DNA of 64,000 nucleotides, taken from assembly GCA_021613375.1 (NCBI GenBank), contig CM038704.1, forward strand, positions 1,928,647-1,992,646, given 5' to 3'. Position 1 is the stretch's first letter. The number at the start of each line of letters is the position of its first letter. The notes beneath the pieces are model-generated. The model was not told the DNA's origin. It ran no database searches and saw only the letters and a program-made list of their open reading frames with translations. The translations under genes and the position numbers were made by a program. This document shows positions 33,881 to 45,639 of this stretch, one piece after another. This DNA comes from Megaleporinus macrocephalus. Taxonomy: Eukaryota > Chordata > Actinopteri > Characiformes > Anostomidae.

Positions 33881-34790
33881 AATTTTAGATCCATGTGTCT
33901 GGAGACAGATCTGATCACTTACAGATAACTGTGGACAGTCTTCTCAAAAGATCTGATCTGAGAAGTCAGATTCACCTGCAGTCCATACAAAGCTTTAGGC
34001 TACACTCAGACAGACGGCCTAGATCTAATATTTGGCACAACCAAACTGTGTCCAGATTGATTTCTTACCGTCTGCACAGCAAAAACACACCTGAAATCTA
34101 AAATTTGAAAACTGGATCTTTAGCAGAGGTGCTTTGAAATGTAATTGTAATCAGATTTTTATGGATGTGTCTTAGTTTGGACATTCAAATCAGAATTTAA
34201 AGTGTGTTCTGTGTCACCCTGGCAGAAGTGCTGGAATTTGCTATGTAATTACTGAAGCCTACATGACTACCGTAGCAAATCATGGAGAGAGGCTGATGGT
34301 GTCTGGAGACAGATCTGATCACTTACAGATGACTTTGTGGACAGTCTTCTCAAAAGATCTGAGCTAAAATGTCAGGCTACACTCAGACAGACGGCCCAGA
34401 TCTAATATTTGGCATCACCAAACTGTGTCCAGATTGATTTCTGACAGTCTGATCAGCAAAACAAAACCTGAACACCTGAAATCTAAAATTTGAAAACTGG
34501 ATCCAAAGCAGATGTGGTTTAAAACACGATGCTGATTGGATTTTTATGGATGAGTGTCAGTTTAGACGCTCAAATCAGAATTTAAAGTGTCTCTTGTGTC
34601 ACGGATTGAAGTGCTGGGGTATGTAGTTACTGTAGTTACTGTGTTAATGCAGTTGGTGATGTCTGGAGACACAAATCAGATCTGATCACTTGCAAAAGAT
34701 CTGATCTGAGAATGTAATTCTATTTGTCGGCTTCGTTCAGACTACCAGATCCAGAAGTGAGTAATAATTTACTCTTTCCTCTGATACCTT
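33881..34790 (+). repeat. ~410-bp diverged tandem duplication
   Basis: 'gtctggagacagatctgatc' begins copies near 33897, 34299 and (partial) 34661. 'cagacagacggcctagatct' with 'aatatttggca' in the first copy matches 'cagacagacggcccagatct' in the second. The copies are rich in AGATCTGATC-type palindromes. No protein is evident. Confidence 0.7.
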
Positions 34791-35340
34791 CTAAAATTGG
34801 TGAATTTTAAGTTTTACTTTATGTTAAGACATACTGTAAAGCTATGCCAGGTGTAGTTACAGTTGCTAGTCAATGCACATCCAACCGTGTGAACCAGCTT
34901 GTTACAGCGCCACCCGGAGGTAGAGCAGTGCTGCAGTTCTAGTTAGTTAGGAATACCAAAGAATACCAAAGAATACCAAAGACCTTCCCCTCAATTTCTA
35001 TTTGATCGTCCCATCATAACATCATAATAAACATATTTCAGGGACAGTATTTAGATTTTTAAGCGTTCAGAGAATCCATGAGGATAATGAGTGGAACCCC
35101 ACATGACCCCCTGGATTGTGCACCTCACTTGAGAGCCAGGGGTCCTCAAACTTTTTGTGTGAGGCAAATGTGAAATGTGGGCAGAGGGCTAAAATGAGAA
35201 AATATAATAAATATGAATAACTAATAAAGAAGGCCACTAGGTTTTCAAAACAGATTTCAAACTAAAATGCTTCAAAATACAATTTTAAAATCTATATAAT
35301 GATGTAACAAGATATATACTTTCTTGTGGGCCAAATCTAG
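34791..35340. other. AT-rich spacer
   Basis: Includes a triple 'aataccaaag' near 34952-34981. No gene recognised. Confidence 0.4.
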
Positions 35341-35700
35341 CGTCCCCACATTCCAATATTGTCCAGGTTCGGAGCAGCTGAGACATCCCTCTGAATAACA
35401 AAGGACACTTTTCACTGGTTTCACCGTTTCCGACAATCAGATGTTATAAAAATAAACCTTTTGATGACACCTGCCTCCGTTATCCATCTACAGAAGCAAT
35501 ACAGCAGTGCGGTCAAAGGAAATCAGGTAATAGTCCTCAACCCATTAAAACTCCAAGTTTCAAGGAAAAAAAAATCCCATTTCTGTCACGGAGTTGAGCG
35601 GCTCGGGCCAAGGATTTTCCTTAACCTCCTTTCTGAGCCCGGACCTGCGGGTGAATTCATAAAAGCGCAGGCTGTCGGACAATTTGTCTTTTGACAGGAG
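35341..35700. other. Unique island, candidate conserved regulatory element
   Basis: Complex sequence with 'cacctgcctccgttatccat', 'tcggacaatttgtcttttga' and 'gggtgaattcataaaagcgc', leading without interruption into a CpG-rich block. No supported exon. Confidence 0.38.
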
Positions 35701-36160
35701 GGACTCGGCGGAGCCACCGGAGGCTGGTCAGCGGTGAGTGGCAGTGACCGGGCTCGGGGCGGTACCTGTGGGGGCAGCTGGCCGGTCTGGCTATCTCGCC
35801 GGAGCCCGTGCTGCTGTGGTGGTGAGCGAGGTTTCGGACGAAGCGAGGGAGGGACGGGGCCGCCATCTGGCCCTGGAGAGGGAATTGGGGTGGTGCGCTC
35901 GGGGGGCTGCGGGGCGGTGTCAGATCGGAGCGACCGGGGCCGCTGGTGAACAGATGTTCCGGGGTGAGCGCTGCTCAGGAGGGACCGCGCGTCCATCAGC
36001 GGCTGGAGAGCGGCACCGCTCTGACCTTGAGCGAGGGAACGCGTCAATGTCTGGCTGTTTGCTAAAGGGGGGGAAAAAACACCCACAAGACTCTCCGAGG
36101 GGCTCTAACCTGGTCGGTGCTGTGTTTGTGAAGGGGGGAGGGGGGCGAGGGCATTAGAGC
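35690..36160. promoter_or_regulatory. CpG-rich patch, possible CpG island
   Basis: About 400 bp of clearly higher GC with many CG dinucleotides ('gaccgggctcggggcggtac', 'gatcggagcgaccggggccg'). Overlapping open frames of 139 (plus) and 166 residues (minus) are the usual result of few stop codons in GC-rich sequence; neither has a recognisable domain. It could be a promoter of an unseen transcript, a regulatory island, or GC-rich local sequence. Confidence 0.4.
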
Positions 36161-36470
36161 ATGTCAAATGGCTTAATATCACACTGACTTCAATTACAGT
36201 TACTTCCAGAAACTAGCCACACTCTCCGAAATGACCCTGAAGAGTCTCGGGTAGCGCTGCCTCTGACTAAATCACAGTGTTATATCATATAAACTGTTTC
36301 TGCCTCGTAGCTTATTGAGAAATTGAGAGATTTGAAACTTTTATTAAAGTCAGATTTGTGATTTTAAGATATTTTTAGCACATCAGTAGTAGTTACAATG
36401 CTGTTGCATGTGTTGTTCATGTGTAACTACACAGTTATTAGATTAGACACTTAATAGAAATTGGACCTGA
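36161..36470. other. Spacer
   Basis: Unique, no gene recognised. Confidence 0.35.
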
Positions 36471-36475
36471 TACCT

Positions 36476-36905
36476 TGATATTAACATTAAAACTACCTCC
36501 TCATATCTCCACTCACTGTCCACTGTATCAGCTCCACTGACCATACAGGACCTCCACTCACTGTCCACTGTATCAGCTCCACTGACCATACAGGACCTCC
36601 ACTCACTGTCCACTGTATCAGCTCCACTGACCATACAGGACCTACACTCACTGTCCACTGTATCAGCTCCACTGACCATACAGGACCTCCACTCACTGTC
36701 CACTGTATCAGCTCCACTGACCATACAGGACCTCCACTTACAGACTGTAGTTCATCTGATTCTCTGTTCTTACTCTGTTCTTTAATGATCAGGACCCCCA
36801 CAAGACCACCACAGAGCAGATACTATTAGGGAGGTGGGTCATTCTCAGCACTGCAGTGACATTGACATGGTCGTGGTGTAAGTGGATCAGACACAACAGT
36901 GTATA
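36476..36905. mobile_element. Partial copy of the near-palindromic transposon with 5-unit array
   Basis: Begins with the inverted-end sequence 'gatattaacattaaaactac', then about five 45-bp units (36505-36735, reverse complement of the 26.5-kb array), then 'cagactgtagttcatctgat' and 'gggaggtgggtcattctcag'. It breaks off near 36905, so only one arm remains. The same segment has thus expanded independently, or already expanded before dispersal, in two copies. Confidence 0.8.
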
Positions 36906-37044
36906 TTAATTATCCAGGGCCACAGAGACTGAAGCAGGAGAGAGTCTGAGTTTGAGTATTGAGTGTAAAGCAGGAGAGATGATACACTATTCCAAATCAT
37001 CTACTGAGTCAGAATTCCTTTTAACAGTAACACAAAATATTGGT

Positions 37045-38123
37045 TCTGTCTCAAATCCTAGTGAGTGTGTAAGTAGGCTGTCTAGGTAGTGAGTGTATAA
37101 GTAGGCTGTCTAGGTAGTGAGTGTATAAGTAGGCTGTCTAGGTAGTGAGTGTGTAAGTAGGCTGTCTAGGTAGTGAGTGTGTAAGTAGGCTGTCTAGGTA
37201 GTGAATGTGTAAGTAGGCTGTCTAGGTAGTGAGTGTATAAGTAGGCTGTCTAGGTAGTGAGTGTGTAAGTAGGCTGTCTAGGTAGTGAGTGTATAAGTAG
37301 GCTGTCTAGGTAGTGAGTGTGTAAGTAGGCTGTCTAGGTAGTGAGTGGATAAGTAGGCTGTCTAGGTAGTGAGTGGATAAGTAGGCTGTCTAGGTAGTGA
37401 GTGTGTAAGTAGGCTGTCTAGGTAGTGAGTGTATAAGTAGGCTGTCTAGGTAGTGAGTGTATAAGTAGGCTGTCTAGGTAGTGAGTGTATAAGTAGGCTG
37501 TCTAGGTAGTGAGTGTGTAAGTAGGCTGTCTAGGTAGTGAGTGTGTAAGTAGGCTGTCTAGGTAGTGAGTGTGTAAGTAGACTGTCTAGGTAGTGAGTGT
37601 GTAAGTAGGCTGTCTAGGTAGTGAGTGTGTAAGTATCAGTGTTCTCTCCTCATCTCTCCTCATAAAACAGATTACTGAGACGCTCTAGTTAGAGAGAGAC
37701 TGCGTCACCGCTTGTTCCGCCCACTGCAGCACGCGACCGGTGGGTTAGCAGGTTGCTAAGTTACCAGCCGGCATCCTAAACAATAGCCCAAAAGTGTAAA
37801 TAGTGAAGGACTCGTTACAGAGTTGATAATTAAATACTGTTTTGTGTGATTATATGACCAGAAACAAATTAAAACTCCAGAGAATCAAAATAACTCACAT
37901 TTTAAAACCACTTCACTGCTCCTAGATTAGCCTGCAGTGCATCATGGGATTGTCTTAGCGGCTGAGGAAGAGTTCAATACTTCTTAAAATCAGGTGTAAA
38001 TAAGGTTTCTCAGTAGACAGCATGTTTAAGGTATGTAAGAATTGGGACAGTCTACATGTCGGGAGCGCATACTATGATGTAAAATGCTGCCTATGTAGGA
38101 GCTCAGTAGGATTTGAGACACAG
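37045..38123. mobile_element. MITE-like element with 'tctcaaatccta' ends
   Basis: Left end CTGTCTCAAATCCTAGTGAG; right end 'tagtaggatttgagac' form ACACAG, i.e. the inverse CTGTGTCTCAAATCCTACTG. The right subterminal 'gcatactatgatgtaaaatg' and 'ctgcctatgtaggagctcag' are typical of fish elements of this type. The left subterminal segment is expanded into a 28-bp array. No transposase is present. Confidence 0.7.
37061..37636 (+). repeat. 28-bp minisatellite, about 20 units
   Basis: Unit: 'gtgagtgtgtaagtaggctg' plus 'tctaggta', with GTGT/GTAT/GGAT variants at one site. It starts at the inner edge of the element's left inverted repeat. Units differ by only one or two bases, implying recent expansion. 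Confidence 0.93.
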
Positions 38124-39074
38124 CCAGAGTCTTCTTAACAGATGTGTTACTAAAGATAGTGCCCATTTATACAGGTCGGAATGTGGCTGGATTCTTTGGA
38201 ATACTGTATATAGACTCTTTATATGATTCCATGTAAAACTGCTCAGTGATTCGGGATCTTGTGATCAAAGTAAAGGTTTTTCCCGTTCGCACCCTAAAGC
38301 CTGTTTTCCGCTGTCTTCCCGCTTCGCCTCTGGACGGAGAACGGAATACACTAAAGTGTCTTTTTAATGCTGGGATAAGATCCGCCACGTTTTTTCCTTC
38401 CCCGTCTTCCAAGAACTCAACTAATCAATAAGTGTTGAATCAGTCAATTATATGCCATTAATTTCACACCCTGCAGGTATAATCATCTCCATGAAAATAC
38501 ACGCTATAGGAAATTTATCTATTGGAAAATGTCAAGGCAGACAATTAAGTTCTCAAGTGGGATGTAAAAATCGACAACACGTCCCGAGGAGGACGTAAGA
38601 CGGGGCGCATGAAATCCAAGGACTTCGGTTCGGCTTTTTTGTCATTGGCCATCTTTAGTGATATGAACCGAAACAGATACAGCACTTTTTTACAATGTAC
38701 AGGATTTTTCTGAGTTGAATAAACACAAAATGCACCAGCAGGTTTTAAAATGGCATGAAAAACTCCAGGACAGTCAAGTCCAGTACAATTGTTAAATGAT
38801 TATATTTGTCCAATCTTTTTGCACCATTATTAGCTCCACTCGTTCTGCATGCTTAGTACCCCTGGCAATTAAGCCAGAGCAAACTGCTATTCTTAGGATA
38901 TCAGTCTAAAATAACTCTCACAGACTTTACATTTAAATAATTTACTAATGTATTCACTTAAAAGGCAATGTGTACATTATTATCAAATGTCGAACTGAAA
39001 TTATCAACAAAGGTTCATGTTGTTCTGTATGTCAAATATGTCTGTGTATCATGTAAGAGAGACTTCTATTAAAG
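38124..39074. other. Unique island plus AT-rich spacer
   Basis: 38240-38650 is complex, with 'tcccgttcgcaccctaaagc', 'aatcatctccatgaaaatac' and 'gacaattaagttctcaagtg' then 'gacgtaagacggggcgcatg'. It is a candidate conserved element. 38650-39074 is plain AT-rich sequence. The overlapping small frames on both strands are not convincing. Confidence 0.36.
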
Positions 39075-40270
39075 TTACCATGCTAACCAGCTAGCCCCAG
39101 CCCTTCCTGTCCTGTAATACCACGTTGTACCTGAAGAGGTGATAGTGAGTCACTGTAGTACCACTTTGTACCTGAAGAGGTGATAGTGAGTCACTGTAGT
39201 ACCACTTTGTACCTAAAGAGGTGATAGTGAGTCACTGTAGTACCACTTTGTATCTGAAGAGATGATAGTGAGTTACTGTAATACCACTTTATACCTAAAG
39301 AGGTGATAATGAGTCACTGTAATACCACTTTGTACCTGAAGAGGTGATAGTGAGTTACTGTAATACCACTTTGTATCTGAAGAGGTGATAGTGAGTCACT
39401 CTAATACCACTTTGTACCTCAAGAGGTGATAGTGAGTCACTGTAGTACCACTTTGTATCTGAAGAGGTGATAGTGAGTCACTCTAATACCACTTTGTACC
39501 TGAAGAGGTGATAGTGAGTCACTGTAGTACCACTTTGTATCTGAAGAGGTGATAGTGAGCTACTATAATACCACGTTGTACCTGAAGAGGTGATAGTGGG
39601 TCACTGTTGTACCACTTTGTACCAGAAGAGGTGATAGTGAGTCACTGTAGTACCACTTTATACCTAAAGAGGTGATAGTGAGTCACTGTAGTACCACTTT
39701 GTATCTGAAGAGGTGATAGTGATTCACTGAAATACCACTTTGTACCTGAAGAGGTGATAGTGAGTTACTATAATACCACTTTGTACCTGTAGAGGTGATA
39801 GTGCGTCACTGTAGTACCACTTTGTACCTGGAGAGGTGATAGTGAGTCACTCTAATACCACTTTGTATCTGAAGAGGTGATAGTGATTCACTGAAATACC
39901 ACTTTGTACCTGAAGAGGTGATAGTGAGTCACTGTATTGTGGAGCTGAATCAGTCCAGCATGTGAGGATGAGGAAGTAGTGCTGTGTATTCTGATCTCTG
40001 GTCAGTGGTGGTGAAGGTGCTGCTCCCGGTTACATCATTTAAGAACAGGCAGCCAATGAGAGAACAGTAAACACAGCCAATGAGAGAACAGTAAACAAAG
40101 TGATATAAACAGAAGCAGAACAAGAGAGAAACATTTCATATGAACTTAGTGTTTCTTCTAGACTGGTAAGGAGTGAATAGGGAGGAGGAAGGACTGTGGA
40201 TGTTGCGTGATAGGAGTGAACACCACAGCAGTCCGGTGAAATGTCACCCCTATTGTTTGATTGCCTCATC
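39075..40270. mobile_element. Relative of the 18.7-kb MITE with internal array
   Basis: 'taccatgctaaccagctagc' on the left and 'ccagcatgtgaggatgagga', 'ggtgctgctcccggttacat' and 'gccaatgagagaacagtaaa' on the right match the interior of the MITE at 18738-19335. The terminal 'gtcacccctattgtttgatt' matches its right end region. Between the shared parts a 41-bp segment has expanded to about 20 units. Confidence 0.7.
39111..39936 (+). repeat. 41-bp minisatellite, about 20 units
   Basis: Unit: 'taccactttgtacctgaaga' plus 'ggtgatagtgagtcactgta' plus g. The single-copy ancestor is visible in reverse complement at about 18855-18905. Units vary at several sites (TACC/TATC, GTAG/GTAA/CTAA), more than in the 28- and 45-bp arrays, so it is probably older. 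Confidence 0.93.
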
Positions 40271-40640
40271 CTGAAATGTACAATATTTTAATATATTAGC
40301 TTGCTTGGATATTAATGACTGGGTGATTATACTGTCTGTTCTAGATTTAAAATAAAACTGGATGTGGGATTTTGTAAGATTAAAATAATTTAATTAACAC
40401 ATACACACCATTTTTGAGCAACCTGAGTCGTCACTAATATAGATATACAGCTGCCGTTTACATTGTGTGAACATTTTAGAATGAATGGACCAATAGAAAT
40501 GCTCCAAAACAGCTTTTAATGTAATATTTTTATATTAACTTACAGTGAAAGTAAAGAATATTTTACTGTATATACAAAACAGGCAGAGTGGAATACTGTA
40601 CAGTGGAACTCCTCCAACGTCTCCGCAGGAACTAATATAG
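40271..40640. other. Spacer with hAT-family fragment
   Basis: 40440-40570 contains 'gaatggaccaatagaaatgc' and a related 'ttaacttacagtgaaagtaa', the reverse of the fragment at 31.9-32.1 kb. Otherwise nothing recognised. Confidence 0.4.
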
Positions 40641-40689
40641 GAGTGGTTTGGTGTGTGAAGTGCTTCAGCTTAGTGAAACGTATAGTAAG

Positions 40690-41620
40690 ATCTGTTCACA
40701 GTGGTGGTGAATGGAACCAGACGTCCACCTCTAAAAGCTCCTCACAGAAACTTATTACAGGAAATTGTTATGAATATGAGAACGTTTTGGCCTAAAATGA
40801 GGCAATTTATGGGGCACATTCGGGGCATAATAGGGCAAAACGTTCCCCAAAGAAAGCTTTTTGTTCCAGATTCAGCACTAATTTACCATCACCAACAATT
40901 TCCATCACTTTCCTTTTTAATTCAGAAGCTTCACTTTCCTCTTCCATTGTGTTAAAATTCCATAAAGAACAGACACATGATCCAAAATTACTCATCACAT
41001 TAACATTAATGCTAATTTTAGCATGTTTTTGTTCTCCTGTGAAGTTACATACAAAGTTTTTTCACAGCAACTATATAAACACGTGTAGCTTCACTGGTGG
41101 GTTTGATAGTAAATACAATGTGTATATTTATGTTGTAGACATGAAGACCCCTGATTACCATCACTACCACTGTAAACACCATCAGGACTGTAAACATCAC
41201 CACCACTGTAAACACCATCACCACTGTAAACATCATCACCACCAATGTAAACACCATCACCACCACTGTAAACATCATCACCACTATAAACAACATCACC
41301 ACCACTGTAAACATCATCACCACCACTGTAAACATCATCACCACCGCTGTAAACACCATCATCACCACTGTAAACACCATCACCACCACTGTAAACACCA
41401 TCATCACCACTGTAAACACCATCACCACTGTAAACATCACCACCACTGTAAACATCATCAGCACTGTAAACATCACCACCACCACTGTAAACATCACCAC
41501 CACCACTGTAAACACCATCACCACTGTAAACACCATCACCACCAATGTAAACATCATCACCACCATTGTAAACATCATCATCACCAGAATGTGTATATTT
41601 GTGTTGTAGATATGGTCATA
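40690..41620 (-). mobile_element. 'gtttacagtggtggtgat' family element, copy with ~21 units
   Basis: The flank 40690-41155 ('gtgaatggaaccagacgtcc', 'agaacagacacatgatccaa', 'gtagcttcactggtgggttt') is the reverse of the right flank of the 43.5-45.5 kb copy. The array (41155-41590) reads 'accatcaccaccactgtaaac' on the plus strand. The plus frame encodes CKHHHHHCKHHHH-type repeats (244 residues including flank), a by-product of 18/21-bp units. No exon signals. Confidence 0.85.
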
Positions 41621-41959
41621 CAAGTCAGTATAAACCGATATACCACTATTTTATCTCTGGTGGGTTTTTTTCCATGTTTGTAGACTTTTAATTCTGGTTC
41701 CTTTGACTTATATTGAAAGTGAAGACTGTTTTTGTCCTGTACTGTAAAGTTACCAGTTGGTGATCTTTCTCTGGACGGCTGAAAACTGTGTTTAATTCTG
41801 TTTTGATTGAATATTTGTGCAGTTATAGGGTTTCAGTTTGTAATTCACATCTTTGTGCATTTGAAGTGTAAGGAATGAATGAAATTGGCATGTAGGCCTG
41901 AAACTGCATTGGCTCTTTACATTTAGCCCCCAGTTTACATATGACCGTGTGTTATGACA

Positions 41960-42445
41960 CTACTAGACTGTCCTATAGTCTAAGACCTCAAGAGTCGGTC
42001 TGTACCTCGAGCACTTGGAGCTTCAAGTACAGTTCGACTGGACCTACCATCCTTCAAGGTGCATGGAAAACAAGCGACAAGACTCTTCTCTGTCCTGGAG
42101 CCCAGATGGTGGAATGAACATCCACTGGCTGTCTGAACAGCAGACTCTCTCGCAGTCTTCAATCACAGATGAGCACCATCTATTGTACTATTAAAATGAG
42201 TGATATTGAACTTGTGCAGCTGAGCTGAACTCTTTATCTTCTCGGTATGAACACTGGCTGGTATTACTAGGGGTTGTATTTGTACTGTATTATTTTCTCT
42301 CCAGGTATCAGTACTGGTCCTTGTTTCTGGCGATGTTTGAGCTTGAGGGTGGTTTGGGCTTAAACCTGTTTGTACTGGCTAGAGATACATACTCTGTCCG
42401 AACACTAAGCACTTCTGTAAATGCAGTCAAAGTAAATGTAAACGA
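41960..42445 (+). pseudogene. LINE fragment: C-terminal end of ORF2 and 3' UTR
   Basis: In the plus strand around 42045-42170 one reads KQATRLFSVLEPRWWNEHPL, then a stop, then TADSLAVFNH. This is the characteristic segment following the reverse transcriptase in fish L2-like LINEs (FSVxAPxxWNxLPxxxR...F). The 3' part ends 'agcacttctgtaaatgcagt' with a TAAATGTAAA-like tail near 42440. Stop codons and truncation make it non-functional. Family naming is from motif recall. Confidence 0.6.
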
Positions 42446-43005
42446 GTCCGGCGCTCTAAGTGGTGACCACAGCACGCAGGTGTTACTGACTGATGTTTTG
42501 CGAATAAGGAGAAACTTTGAGAAGGTTGTGACTGCTGGAATTGCTGGGGGAGCCATTGCGGCTAACGCGGCGGCCGAGCTGCACCTCCTATAATAAAACA
42601 CTAACATCTGTTGAAGCATACATTAAGCTTTAAACGTAGGCGAGCAGAGATCAGCCGCTGAAATACAGTTAAGCAGATGTCGTTTTCAGAGTGGCAGATG
42701 GAACAATGAAAAGCGGATTGGAAATGAAAAAGCGCTGCTAAAGGTCAGATCAATTAAGGAGGCCGCCGCGCTCTCCCATGTGGCAATGGAGGCGAGTGGA
42801 ACGCGCGTTTGAGAGATGGGCGAACTGCTCGAGGGCATGGAAATGCCGCGCGCGCGATCTGGAAAGCTTCGGGAAGTGGAGTGCACTTCCAGCGGGCCAA
42901 GGTTAATAAGCCTCGCGGATAGACCTGCTCTGTCGCCGAGATGGAGACCTTTGTCCGTCAGTCGGAAGACTCTAATGAATTACAACAGTGACTTTAAGTG
43001 ACATT
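42446..43005. other. Unique island, candidate conserved regulatory element
   Basis: 42620-43000 is complex, with 'atcagccgctgaaatacagt', 'gtggcagatggaacaatgaa', 'gctgctaaaggtcagatcaa' and CpG-bearing 'gccgcgcgcgcgatctggaa'. A 90-residue plus frame at 42321-42593 and a 66-residue minus frame at 42886-42686 have no domain or splice support. It sits in the spacer between two inverted repeat copies. Confidence 0.4.
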
Positions 43006-43009
<4 letters not shown>

Positions 43010-43050
<41 letters not shown>

Positions 43051-43340
43051 TAGAGCGACAGAGAAAGAGAGAGAGAGCAAGAGAGAAAGAAAGAAATAGA
43101 AAAAGAGAAATAGAGAGAGCAAGAGAGAGAAAGAGGTAAATAGAAAGAGAGAAAGAAAGAGAAAAACAGATATATATAGAGAGAGAGAGAGAAAGAAAGA
43201 GAAATAGAGAGAGCAAGAGAGAAAGAAGGAAATAGAAAGAGAGAAATAGAGAGAAAAACAGATATAGAGAGAGAGAAAGAGCGAGAGAGAGAGATAGAGA
43301 GAGGAAAAGAGTAAGAGAGAGAAAGAGAGAGAAAAGGTAG
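43010..43340 (+). repeat. GA-rich microsatellite tract
   Basis: (GA)n interrupted by AAAG and AAAT steps, about 330 bp of nearly pure purine on the plus strand. Confidence 0.95.
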
Positions 43341-43479
43341 ACTAGTGTCTCAGGGACCCTGAGAGTAGAGCTGGGTGATACTGATGATGTATCTCAATCT
43401 CTTTCTGGAATGTTGTGATATCTGATGATATTTAAGTTTAAGTTTCTTATTTCCTGTTAAATTCAGTCACTAAGACATT

Positions 43480-45535
43480 AACAGATTTAGAGTAGGTTAT
43501 GGTGTGAAATAGTTCAGATGTTGTTTACAGTGGTGGTGATGGTGTTTACAGTGGTGGTGATGGTGTTTACAGTGGTGGTGATGGTGTTTACAGTGGTGGT
43601 GATGGTGTTTACAGTAGTGGTGATGGTGTTTACAGTGGTGGTGATGGTGTTTACAGTGGTGGTGATGTTTACAGTGGTGGTGATGATGTTTACAGTGGTG
43701 GTGATGTTTACAGTGGTTGGTGATGGTGTTTAAAGTGGTGGTGATGGTGTTTACAGTGGTGGTGATGTTTACAGTGGTGGTGATGGTGTTTACAGTGGTG
43801 GTGATGGTGTTTACAGTGGTGGTGATGGTGTTTATAGTGGTGGTGATGTTTACAGTGATGGTGATGGTGTTTACAGTGGTGGTGATGATGTTTACAGTAG
43901 TGGTGATTTTGACAGTGGTGGTGATAGTGTTTACAGTGGTGGTGGTGATGTTTACAGTGGTGGTGATGTTTACAGAGGTGGTGATGTTTACAGTGGTGTT
44001 GAAGGTGTGTACAGTGGTGTTGATGGTGTTTACAGTGGTGGTGATGTTTACAGTGGTGGTGATGGTGTTTACAGTGGTGTTGATGGTGTTTACAGTGGTG
44101 TTGATGTTGTTTACAGTGGTGGTGATGGTGTTTACAGTGGTGGTGATGTTTACAGTGGTGTTGATGGTGTTTACAGTGGTGTTGATGTTGTTTACAGTGG
44201 TGGTGATGGTGTTTACAGTGGTGATGGTGTTTACAGTGGTGGTGATGTTTACAGTGGTGGTGATGGTGTTTACAGTGGTGTTGATGGTGTTTACAGTGGT
44301 GGTGATCTTGTTTACAGTGGTGGTGATGGTGTTTACAGTGGTGATGGTGTTTACAGTGGTGGTGATGTTTACAGTGGTGGTGATGGTGTTTACAGTGGTG
44401 GTGATGGTGTTAACAGTGGTGGTGATGGTGTTTACAGTGGTGGTGATGTTTACAGTGGTGGTGATGGTGTTTACAGTGGTGTTGATGGTGTTTACAGTGG
44501 TGTTGATGTTGTTTACAGTGGTGGTGATGGTGTTTACAGTGGTGGTGATGTTTACAGTGGTGGTGATGGTGTTTACAGTGGTGTTGATGGTGTTTACAGT
44601 GGTGGTGATGTTGTTTACAGTGGTGGTGATGGTGTTTACAGTGGTGATGGTGTTTACAGTGGTGGTGATGTTTACAGTGGTGGTGATGGTGTTTACAGTG
44701 GTGGTGATGGTGTTTACAGTGGTGTTGATGGTGTTTACTGTGGTGGTGATGGTGTTTACAGTGGTAGCGATGTTTACAGTGGTGGTGATGTTGTTTACAG
44801 TGGTGGTGATGTTGTTTACAGTGGTGGTGATGTTTACAGTGGTGGTGATGTTTACAGTGGTGGTGATGTTGTTTACAGTGGTTTTGATGTTGTTTACAGT
44901 GGTGGTGATGTTGTTTACAGTGGTTTTGATGTTGTTTACAGTGGTTTTGATGTTGTTTACAGTGGTGGTGATGTTTACAGTGGTGGTGATGTTGTTTACA
45001 GTGGTGGTGATGATGTTTACAGTGGTGGTGATGGTAATCAGGGGTCTCCATGTCTACAACATAAATATACACATTGTATTTACTATCAAACCCACCAGTG
45101 AAGCTACACGTGTTCTGAGTGTTTATACAGTTGCTGTGAGAAAACTTTGTATGTATTTTTACAGGAGAACAAAAACATGCTAAAATTAGCATTAATGTTA
45201 ATGTGATGAGTAATTTTGGATCGTGTGTCTGTTCTTTATGGAATTTTAGCACAATGGAAGAGGAAAGTGAAGCTTCGGAATTATACAAATAAATAAAAAT
45301 TTAAAATGAAAATGACAGAAATCTATTGTTAATGATGGTGAATCTGGAAATATAGTTTTTTAGGGACCATTTTTTGCCTTATAATACCTGGAGTGTACCC
45401 CTCTGTCATAAACTGATTCATTTTAGGCCACAACTTTATCACAGATTCATAACAATTTACTGTAATAACTTTCTGTGAGGGAGCTTTTAGAGGTGGACGC
45501 CTGGTTCCATTCACCAACAGTGTAAATATTTTTGA
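43480..45535 (+). mobile_element. 'gtttacagtggtggtgat' family element with 1.5-kb array
   Basis: The left flank 'ttatggtgtgaaatagttca' is followed by about 75 units of 18 or 21 bp (43510-45032) and a right flank that is the reverse complement of 41155-40690. Because 18 and 21 are multiples of three, all frames of some strands stay open: a 488-residue VFTVVVM repeat, a 364-residue VYSGGDG repeat and a 292-residue minus-strand HHHHCKHHH repeat overlap. None has an exon context. Confidence 0.88.
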
Positions 45536-45639
45536 CTATACATTTCTCTAATTTTCCACTCTGTTTGTTCCAGAATGGGCCAGTAATCTAGAATATTCAG
45601 TACTGTACTGCTTAGGCACTTCAGAACATTATTATATTT

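Noticed and set aside
35586..36157. 166- and 139-residue frames on opposite strands
   Set aside because: GC-rich sequence has few stops; no recognisable domain in either.
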